From NCBI RefSeq assembly GCF_018863235.1, contig NZ_JAHKRS010000013.1, positions 40,473-104,472 on the forward strand: a stretch of DNA of 64,000 nucleotides, read 5' to 3'. Positions 21,104 to 28,250 of this stretch are shown piece by piece. The DNA comes from Pseudomaricurvus albidus. Its GTDB lineage: Bacteria > Pseudomonadota > Gammaproteobacteria > Pseudomonadales > Cellvibrionaceae. Below the pieces are notes generated by a model. That model saw only the letters and a program-made list of their open reading frames with translations. It did not search any database and was not told where the DNA came from. The first letter of the stretch is position 1. Each line of letters begins with the position of its first letter. Position numbers and translations under genes: made by a program.

Positions 21104-23176
21104 TCACCCCCACTTGCCATCCCCTAAAAACGCCAACATCTTCTTTTCCCGCTCATCGGTCTTCTGGGTCATCCGCCTTTCGCGAGCATGCTTGCGCTCC
21201 AGGCACCACTGGCAATAGCGCTGGAGCCTGCGTCCCGCCCAATGCCCGACATAGGGAAGGGTGAATACTGGCCTCAACCAGCGATAGAGATCGAGCCCAT
21301 AAACCTTAACCAAAGGATCCTCGAACGACAGGACATACTCAACACTGCCCGGATCGCCTTGACGGGCGCTGCGCCCCTCCAGCTGACGATCGATGCGGCT
21401 GGCATCCTGCAACTCAGAAATGATCACATGCAGGCCACCGGCCTCTCGGGTCTTTGGCGCCAGTTTGATGTCGGTCCCGCGCCCGGCCATGGACGTTGCC
21501 AGGGTTACCCGCCCCGGCTCCCCGGCCCTGGCCACCACACCTGCTTCGTCAGCGTCCTGCTTGGCGGTCAATAATTCAAACGCCACGCCGGCCTCTCGCA
21601 GTCGCTCTGCCAGTCGCTCGGATTGATCCACCGTGGCAGTGCCCACCAAAACAGCCCGATTGTCAGCAACAGCGTCCCTGACGGCCTTGACGATAGCCTG
21701 TTCCTTGGCCTCCATCGTCGGGAAGACCCGATACCGCGACAACCGCCTGAGACTTTTACGCAGCAGTGGCACCTTGCAAACCAACAGGCCATAGACAGTA
21801 TAAAATTCGCTCTTCACTTCCTTCGCTGTGCCCGTCATGCCCGACAGATAAAAGTACTTGCGGAAGAATTGCTGGTAACTGATTTTGGCCAGCGTCTTTT
21901 GAGGCGAGGTCAGCTCGCAGTTTTCCTTGATTTCAATCAGCTGGTGCAAGCCACCTTCCCAGGAACGATCTGCTGCCAGTCGCCCGGTGTAATCATCAAC
22001 AATCATCACCTTGCGCTTGGCCTCGCCGCTTTCATTCCCTTCGTCCTTGGGATCGATACCGACAATATAGTGTTTGTCACGCAGGAAAAGATGCAGTGCC
22101 GACAAGGCCTGCTGCAACAACTCTTCACTGCGAGCTCGCTCAATCCAACTCAAACCCGCATCTTCGGCGCCCGTCATGTTCTCCAGGGCTTCTTTCCCCT
22201 CCGGCAGCAGGTAAAGACGACGCTGCTGCCATATCATGCGAAAATGCTGACCCTCGATCAGGGTTTTCGCCAGTGCCATGATACGACGGAGAAACTCTTC
22301 TGAATCCGCTTGTGGTAATTCGCCACCGGAAATCACCAGCGGCGTGCGGGATTCATCGATAAACACGCTGTCGGCCTCATCGACGATGGCAAACACCAGC
22401 CCCTGATGCATCAGCCTCGCAGTGACTGCCGCTGCCCCCGAGACCAGACTGTCACGATAGACATCAACAGAATCGCGTCGCTCTCCCAGCACCAGCATAT
22501 CTTTCAGGTAGTCGAACACCAGCTCGTTATTGGCGGTATACAGGATATCGAACTGATAAACCTGCTGCCGCTCAGGCAACTCCAGCTCATTGGTCAGTGC
22601 CCCGGCGGATAATCCCAGATAGCGGAACAGGGGAAGCATTTCTTCACAGTCCCGCTCTGCCAGATAGTCGTTGGTGGTCACGACATGAACTTTGATGCCC
22701 GCCAGAGCTGCTGTGGCAGAAGCCAGGGTACAAGCGAGCGTCTTGCCTTCACCGGTTGCCATCTCCGCCACCATGCCCCGCAACATAATCAGCGAAGCGC
22801 GTATCTGTGTATGATGGTGACGCATTCCAAGGCTGCGACCCGCCGCTTCCCGAACAGCCGCAAACGCCAAAGTCAGGGTTTCCCGATTGATGCCCTCTCG
22901 CACCAGTCGCTGCTCAACACAACGCAGGTGCTGTTGAAAATCCACTTCGCTTAACGATTGCAAGTTTTCTGATTTGGCAATAATTACCCGCGCCAGCCGA
23001 CCCGGTGAGAACCACACTTTCTGCCACGGCCAGAGACACCGTTCGTACACACTACGCCACAGACGATCGAGCCAGGACAGGGTATAAGCATCCCGCTCAG
23101 GTCGCAGTGCAACAGACACAGCATGGCGCACAGGCCATCGAGAACGATTTGACACGGTTCCTGTCATCCTAAACAT
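21104..23176 (-). CDS. Divergent, shortened SecA-like translocase ATPase
   Basis: 690 residues from the ATG at 23176, chosen because AAAGAG precedes it and it overlaps the upstream stop by eight bases; a longer frame to 23269 lies inside the upstream gene. All SecA motor motifs are present: Walker A TGEGKT (141-146), VVTTNDYLAERD (165-176), DEAD-type VDEADSVFIDESRTPL (265-280), YLSGMTGTA (443-451), second nucleotide-binding domain TSMAGRGTDI (561-570) and arginine-finger segment DRQLEGRSARQGDPG (596-610). Homology stops just after the start of the long scaffold helix. The helical-wing domain, two-helix finger and C-terminal zinc/SecB-binding tail of SecA (about 900 residues in E. coli) are absent. 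It is thus a paralog, not the housekeeping SecA. Role inferred: energising export of the giant protein encoded upstream. Confidence 0.9.
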   Translation of the reverse strand: MFRMTGTVSNRSRWPVRHAVSVALRPERDAYTLSWLDRLWRSVYERCLWPWQKVWFSPGRLARVIIAKSENLQSLSEVDFQQHLRCVEQRLVREGINRETLTLAFAAVREAAGRSLGMRHHHTQIRASLIMLRGMVAEMATGEGKTLACTLASATAALAGIKVHVVTTNDYLAERDCEEMLPLFRYLGLSAGALTNELELPERQQVYQFDILYTANNELVFDYLKDMLVLGERRDSVDVYRDSLVSGAAAVTARLMHQGLVFAIVDEADSVFIDESRTPLVISGGELPQADSEEFLRRIMALAKTLIEGQHFRMIWQQRRLYLLPEGKEALENMTGAEDAGLSWIERARSEELLQQALSALHLFLRDKHYIVGIDPKDEGNESGEAKRKVMIVDDYTGRLAADRSWEGGLHQLIEIKENCELTSPQKTLAKISYQQFFRKYFYLSGMTGTAKEVKSEFYTVYGLLVCKVPLLRKSLRRLSRYRVFPTMEAKEQAIVKAVRDAVADNRAVLVGTATVDQSERLAERLREAGVAFELLTAKQDADEAGVVARAGEPGRVTLATSMAGRGTDIKLAPKTREAGGLHVIISELQDASRIDRQLEGRSARQGDPGSVEYVLSFEDPLVKVYGLDLYRWLRPVFTLPYVGHWAGRRLQRYCQWCLERKHARERRMTQKTDEREKKMLAFLGDGKWG

Positions 23177-25307
23177 CGAACTCTTTGATAAACACCTGCC
23201 GCAATTCCCGGTAAAGGCGCTTGGCCAGAGGTTCCGGGGGCAGGTCAAACCGAACGTAATAACGCTCAAAGACTTTCGTCATTGGCAGATCAGCCACTTC
23301 GACTTCGATCTGTACATAATTTTCCATCGCCTGCAGAGAGTCTTCACTGGAGGGATCAAGGATAATCTTGCCACCACCAACCGTAGACAGCACCGGACTG
23401 GGAATTTCCTTGCTTACCCGTGGCACGATGGATCTCATCCAGGCGGTGACTTCATCAGCGCGATCAGAGGCAGGCCGCAGGCTCACGCTGCGCACCCGCC
23501 CCAAAACACGTTCTGCGGCCGTCTCGGCAACCGCCACCCTAACCGTCAAGGGACGCGAGGGGTTCAATACATAACCGATGACCTCACCGCGTTGCAGATA
23601 ACGCTGAGGCAGACTTTCAGGATCCTGTACCACCACACGGCCATTGGCGCGTGCCCGAACAGAGGTTTCTTCAAGTGCAGCCTCGATGTCGGCGAGCTCA
23701 TCATGAAACCGTGTCACCTCTGCCTGGCCCAAACTGGAGCGGGCTCGATCCTGATAGTCGGACCGCACCCTGGCTCGCGCCTCATTCAGCTGGGCCGTTA
23801 CTGCAGCGCGACGATCCAGCAAGTCGTAATTGGTCAACGAAATCAATTCCTGTCCGGCCTGGACCTGATCATCCTCTGGAAGCTGGAGCTTCTCCACAAA
23901 GCCGGACTCACCAGCGTAGAGACGTTCATGGGGTTGTGTCCAGGAGACACCTTCGGCGGTATAGCTGTAGGGCAGAGGCAATACAAACACCAGCACCCAG
24001 ACACCAAACACCAGGAGTGTCATGACCCATTTGGGATTAAGCCCCTGAAAAGCAAACTGAGGCTCAGTAAACGGCTTGCTGACGGTTTTGATAAAAGGAA
24101 TCACCCAGCTACTGACCAGAGTCCAGATGCCGAGTATCACACCCACAATAAAATACTGACTGCCAATAAACAGAATGATGGCAACAGAAATAAAAATACG
24201 ATAGAAAAATGAAAACAGGTTGTAAAAGAACAACCAGTAACGCTCGCGGGTATCCTGGGCTGGATTTTCCAGCTCCCTAAAACGAAAAATGTAGCGCTTG
24301 ACCAGATACCCCCAGTAACTGACCGATTTTTTTGCCAGGTTGGGGATTTCCAGATAATCCGACAACACATAGTAAGCATCAAATTTCAGCAGCGGATTAC
24401 CGTTAAACAGCAGTGTCGATACCCCGGCCATAAAAGCGATGTTATAGAACACCGACTTCACTAAACCGTCACTGGCCATACTCCACAAAATCACAGCCAC
24501 GGCGGCGATTGACAGCTCCACAATCAATCCCGCTGCAGCCACCGTCATGCGCTGATACTTGTTGGCAAAGGCCGCCGATTCCGAGGCATTGACATAGGGC
24601 ATGGGGAAGAAGACCAAAAACATCACCCCGACCTCATGAACCTGCCCCCCGAAACGCCGCACCGTGTAGGCATGCCCAAGCTCATGAATCATTTTGATGA
24701 GTGGATACAACACCCACAACAAAAACAGGTTATCCGCTGCGAGAATCCGGTCTGCGGCGTTGCTCGTGAGCGCGTCAAAATTCTGCGCAGTAATCACCAG
24801 ACCGGTCAGAACCAACAGCAGATAAAGCGCCAACAGCCACTTCCCCATCAGCCGATCCATCAACGGACAAAATCGGTCCAAAAACCGAGTCGGATCCCAC
24901 AGTGGAATCTGAACGGATAACGGTGAGTAGAGTTTCTGCAGGCGCTTTTTTTCCTGCTTGGTATTGCGACGCTGAAACAAGTCCCGGGCATTGGCTGGCA
25001 CATCCAGATAGAGCATGTCCATCTGGTACAGCGACCCCACCAGGGAAATCATGTCTTCCTGACTGGGCAGCTCGTCCTGCAATTGATCTCCAACCAGTAG
25101 CCAGATGTCATTCAGCGTACGCTGACCGTCCATCAGTCCGAGGACGGTATAGGCCTGCTCACTGTAGAGCTGGATCGAGCCCGACACCGGGTCACGCAGG
25201 GCATAATTGCGTTCCCCACGCTGCATCTGCGGGGTGATTTCTACCTGCGGCTTTAAGCGCGGCTTCAGGGATTCAACCAGATACCAGTTTTTGCTGAACA
25301 GAGACAT
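23169..25307 (-). CDS. PqqD-like / M50 membrane metalloprotease / HlyD fusion protein
   Basis: 712 residues in three parts. Residues about 20-100 resemble a PqqD-like peptide-binding domain (YALRDPVSGSIQLYSEQAY, MDGQRTLNDIW). Residues about 155-450 form a multi-pass membrane site-2-protease-type (M50) domain with zinc motif HELGH at 208-212, PMPYVNAS at 235-242 and the third-ligand segment NPLLKFDAYY around D310. Residues about 465-712 are a periplasmic lipoyl/hairpin adaptor domain (GESGFVEKLQLPEDDQVQAG). This is the peptide zinc metalloprotease (YydH-like) architecture linked to peptide export and processing. It overlaps the SecA-like gene and lies 37 bases after the GAF-HlyD gene. The zinc ligands look intact, so it is probably an active protease. 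Confidence 0.88.
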   Translation of the reverse strand: MSLFSKNWYLVESLKPRLKPQVEITPQMQRGERNYALRDPVSGSIQLYSEQAYTVLGLMDGQRTLNDIWLLVGDQLQDELPSQEDMISLVGSLYQMDMLYLDVPANARDLFQRRNTKQEKKRLQKLYSPLSVQIPLWDPTRFLDRFCPLMDRLMGKWLLALYLLLVLTGLVITAQNFDALTSNAADRILAADNLFLLWVLYPLIKMIHELGHAYTVRRFGGQVHEVGVMFLVFFPMPYVNASESAAFANKYQRMTVAAAGLIVELSIAAVAVILWSMASDGLVKSVFYNIAFMAGVSTLLFNGNPLLKFDAYYVLSDYLEIPNLAKKSVSYWGYLVKRYIFRFRELENPAQDTRERYWLFFYNLFSFFYRIFISVAIILFIGSQYFIVGVILGIWTLVSSWVIPFIKTVSKPFTEPQFAFQGLNPKWVMTLLVFGVWVLVFVLPLPYSYTAEGVSWTQPHERLYAGESGFVEKLQLPEDDQVQAGQELISLTNYDLLDRRAAVTAQLNEARARVRSDYQDRARSSLGQAEVTRFHDELADIEAALEETSVRARANGRVVVQDPESLPQRYLQRGEVIGYVLNPSRPLTVRVAVAETAAERVLGRVRSVSLRPASDRADEVTAWMRSIVPRVSKEIPSPVLSTVGGGKIILDPSSEDSLQAMENYVQIEVEVADLPMTKVFERYYVRFDLPPEPLAKRLYRELRQVFIKEFDV

Positions 25308-25344
25308 CGCTTATTGTTTTTCCCACTTTACTGACATCGGCTGA

Positions 25345-27225
25345 TCAACCCCAGAATGACCACAGTTTTAAGGACAGCCATTTGCGCAGATCCATGGTCC
25401 AGATATCGATCAGATGCCGACGTCCGGCGGAGACCTTGGCGATCCCCACCAATCCCGGACGAAATTGATCGCTGGTCTCAGGCAGACGGGCTTCAACACG
25501 GAAGACCGTTGAGCCATCTTGCACTTCGGTAACCGGTGTCAGCGTTTCAACATCGAAATCGAAACTCTGGTCTGGCATGGAGGACAAGACCACCCTGCCT
25601 CGCTGCCCCACCTGTACATCGCCTATACGGTACTCATTGACATAAAGAATCAACCGATAATCGGTCATCGGAGAAAGCCGCAACAACTCTTCGCCTTGCG
25701 ACACCGAGCCGCCGATACGCTGACTCAGGTCGCCGCTGACGACCAGCGCATCGAATGGCGCTTTAAGTTGAGAGCGATCCAGTTTTCGTTCAGCCGAGGC
25801 CAGCTGCGCCTTGGCCTGCTCCATTTGTGCCGCATAAATCTGGGCCTGGGCGCGATTGCGCTCTGCCAAAGCTTCCGTATATTGCTTGTTGTTTTGCGAC
25901 AGCAGGCTAATGGCCTTGATCTTTTCGAGTCGCAACTCATTATCTTCCATGGCTGCCAACGTCTGACCCGCTTCTACCCGATCTCCAGCCCGGGCACTGG
26001 CAGACTTCAGGTAACCGTTAAATGGCGCTGACACCACACGAATCTGACGCGGTTCAAGCACAGCATCGGCGTTAATCTGGTAGTCCCCGCGAGCCAGGGC
26101 AAAAAACAGCACCAGTGCAGTCAAACTGATAAAGAACAACTTTCGCTTAACGTATCCAGGCGCCAATAGCCGTTCCAATTGCAATTTAAGGTGGTGTTTA
26201 CAGCTGCCCCAAAAAGATAACTCAGCCTGTTTGCGATGATAAAAAGCAACGCCAACCAGAGCCAGGTTGGCTTCGACACGCTCAATATCAAGCGATGTAA
26301 AGGGGGCTTGTGCAGGTCTTTCAAAGGTTAATACCGCATCCAGTGCATCCTGATGGTAAACCGGCACACTCAGGACAGAAGCGTTGCGCTGAGCCAGGGA
26401 AAGTTTTTCCGCCTGCAGACCGATACCACCGGGCTCCGGCGGCATGCCCTCAGCAGCATCCTGGTCACCCACGACGGGCCACGCAATGATTCGCCGTTGA
26501 TCACAGGCTTCCTGCATGGCTTGGGTGATTTGCTTTGCGGTTACGTTATTGAGCGCAAACTCACTACTGCCGGAAATCACATCCAGCGTCACCAACCCAT
26601 GCCTGACCGAACCCAGAGAGACTCTGTCACAGTCAAATCCGCGGGCCAAAGAGTCCACCCATTGCAGCGCAGACTGCTTAATTGCCTCTCCCTTGCCAAC
26701 AGCAACGTAACCATCAATCACGGTTTGCTGACGCTGAAGATTCTCTTGCAACTGAAGATAGGCATCGCGATGAAAACGACTTTCAATCCAGAGCACGTGC
26801 TTTTCGACACTGCCCATGATGCCATCAAGATCTTCCTCCTTCGCCGACACGTAGCCTGCAAAAACAGCCACCAACCTCGAATCGACAAACAAGGGGTAGG
26901 CGAGACCATACTCTGAACCCGATGGTGTGGACAGAAGTAATGGTCGCTGCTGCTCACAGCACTCATCGACCAGATCGCCCAAACGTTCGAGGTGAGATTG
27001 TTGTCGTGGCCACAAAGCAATGGGCTGCAAACTGCCCTGCTGATTCTGAACCGCAATCAGGGTGGCCGTAAACTCCGGCATGTCTGCCAGCAAGTTCTGC
27101 AACCAGGCATCATAGCCTTGCCCTTGCTGTGCATATTGGTTGAGCTGTTCGAGAGTCAGGCGGACAGGTTGTTGTGTCGGTGATTGTTGCGCCGGAGATT
27201 CCGGCGCAGAGACTTCAGCATCCAC
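25345..27225 (-). CDS. GAF-like domain / HlyD membrane-fusion protein (GTG start)
   Basis: 626 residues. A long cytoplasmic part (1-360) contains segments resembling GAF sensor domains: PLLLSTPSGSEYGLAYPLFV near 95-114, and a second around 185-330 ending in LDIERVEANLALVGVAFYH. One membrane segment follows (363-380, KLFFISLTALVLFFALA), then a periplasmic HlyD-type adaptor: lipoyl half-motif around 400-428, coiled-coil hairpin rich in Q/A/E about 440-490, second half LKAPFDALVVSGDLSQRIGG, and a beta-barrel. The start is GTG, five bases after the stop of the DUF3467-like gene. An ATG nearby is in another frame, and no clear ribosome-binding site is seen, so coupling is likely. Regulatory sensing by the cytoplasmic part is inferred. 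Confidence 0.83.
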   Translation of the reverse strand: MDAEVSAPESPAQQSPTQQPVRLTLEQLNQYAQQGQGYDAWLQNLLADMPEFTATLIAVQNQQGSLQPIALWPRQQSHLERLGDLVDECCEQQRPLLLSTPSGSEYGLAYPLFVDSRLVAVFAGYVSAKEEDLDGIMGSVEKHVLWIESRFHRDAYLQLQENLQRQQTVIDGYVAVGKGEAIKQSALQWVDSLARGFDCDRVSLGSVRHGLVTLDVISGSSEFALNNVTAKQITQAMQEACDQRRIIAWPVVGDQDAAEGMPPEPGGIGLQAEKLSLAQRNASVLSVPVYHQDALDAVLTFERPAQAPFTSLDIERVEANLALVGVAFYHRKQAELSFWGSCKHHLKLQLERLLAPGYVKRKLFFISLTALVLFFALARGDYQINADAVLEPRQIRVVSAPFNGYLKSASARAGDRVEAGQTLAAMEDNELRLEKIKAISLLSQNNKQYTEALAERNRAQAQIYAAQMEQAKAQLASAERKLDRSQLKAPFDALVVSGDLSQRIGGSVSQGEELLRLSPMTDYRLILYVNEYRIGDVQVGQRGRVVLSSMPDQSFDFDVETLTPVTEVQDGSTVFRVEARLPETSDQFRPGLVGIAKVSAGRRHLIDIWTMDLRKWLSLKLWSFWG

Positions 27226-27230
27226 AGCGT

Positions 27231-27560
27231 TTACGCATCAGCCACAGAGCCAAAGCGGGTTTCATATTCTTCCACCACCTTGCTCAACAAAACACTCAGA
27301 CGCTTGGCTGCGTGAGGGTTGAGGATAATACGATCCGACAAGGTAATAGCGACTTCTTTCTGACCGCTGTGCCAGGTGGAGTTTGTACCAAACAACAGAG
27401 TCACTTCCTCACGAGTGCTGGAGACATTACAGACATTGGCGTAAGTACTACGCATTTTGCTGTCGTCCCACTTCAGTTTAGGCACACCGCTGCCGCCACC
27501 CGAGTTAGCCGCGCTATTGGTCGTTGTGCTGGTCGCTGTATTATCTTGCTTGTCGCTCAT
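27231..27560 (-). CDS. DUF3467-like small protein
   Basis: 109 residues. A low-complexity Thr/Asn/Ser/Gly start (residues 1-25) precedes a conserved domain with MRSTYANVCNVSSTREEV, LFGTNSTW, ITLSDRIILNPHAAKRL and EYETRFG. I recognise this pattern as DUF3467, a family of unknown function. There is no signal peptide or membrane segment, so it is cytoplasmic. AGGGTG lies six bases before the ATG. It sits between the giant gene and the exporter genes, which suggests a chaperone or accessory role for export; that is inference only. Confidence 0.8.
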   Translation of the reverse strand: MSDKQDNTATSTTTNSAANSGGGSGVPKLKWDDSKMRSTYANVCNVSSTREEVTLLFGTNSTWHSGQKEVAITLSDRIILNPHAAKRLSVLLSKVVEEYETRFGSVADA

Positions 27561-27609
27561 GTTTCACCCTAATGGTTAAAGTTAAATGTATCTGCCATCC
27601 CTGGCGCTT

Positions 27610-27626
27610 GTGTCGTTAACGAACAC
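27610..27626. promoter_or_regulatory. Operator-like palindrome upstream of the exporter genes
   Basis: GTGTCGTTAACGAACAC contains the perfect 10-base palindrome TCGTTAACGA with near-symmetric GTG/CAC flanks. It lies in the 89-base gap between the giant gene stop (27650) and the DUF3467-like gene. No convincing promoter hexamers accompany it, so it could be an operator or an RNA hairpin. Confidence 0.3.
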
Positions 27627-27649
27627 GTTCTTGTAAACCGGTCTCTCTT

Positions 27650-28250
27650 CTAATGAGTCCGATTACTGGAATCACAGTCCTTTTGAATAACGTCTGGCTG
27701 CCCTGAAGCCGATTCACCTGATCGCCAGTTGAGAAGCCGTGAACGATCCAGGGATGTCCGATTACGATCCTGCCAATGTTGCAGCATTTCAGTTTCTCCA
27801 GCAGAACGGTAATGCCATCCGCGCCGCTGTACCGCAGCCAGTAGCGCAGCATTGATCATGGCCGGGGAAATCATAGCACTGTCTTCATCTTCAGACACCG
27901 CCTGCAGTTCTGAATCAGTATCGCCGCCCTCGACGGGCTGAGCCGGTTGGGGAGCCGGATCAGTGACATCATCAGAAGCAGGTTGCGGACACGCTTCTGC
28001 ACCCTCAGATTCAGCTGAATCAGTCACGATACATTCACCGCTACTGTGAGTGGGCGTAGGCAAGTTGTTCAAAAACTGCATCAACTGTTCATCGCTTAAG
28101 TCTTTCAGGCTTTCACCCCCGCTGCGAGAAACAGGAACCAAAGACAAAGCTGTATCCGTCTGACCGTCCAGAAGCCTCATGTTCGCCAAATAAATCATGG
28201 ACAGGGAATCCATAGAATACCCGGAAGCCAAAGCTCTGCTGTCATACAAA
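27650..28250 (-). other. C-terminal tail of the giant protein
   Basis: About 200 residues after the last RTX repeat. It contains KDLSDEQLMQFLNNLP, a cysteine pair (ECIVTDSAESEGAEAC), a Pro/Asp/Glu-rich linker, then an Arg/Trp-rich end finishing CDSSNRTH. It lacks the aliphatic, lysine/arginine-poor C-terminus usual for type I secretion signals, so it is a candidate for a different export signal. Confidence 0.5.

Noticed and set aside
23177..23269. Longer start for the SecA-like protein at 23269
   Set aside because: The extra 31 residues lie entirely within the M50-HlyD gene in another frame and show no SecA similarity. The ATG at 23176 has a Shine-Dalgarno-like sequence.
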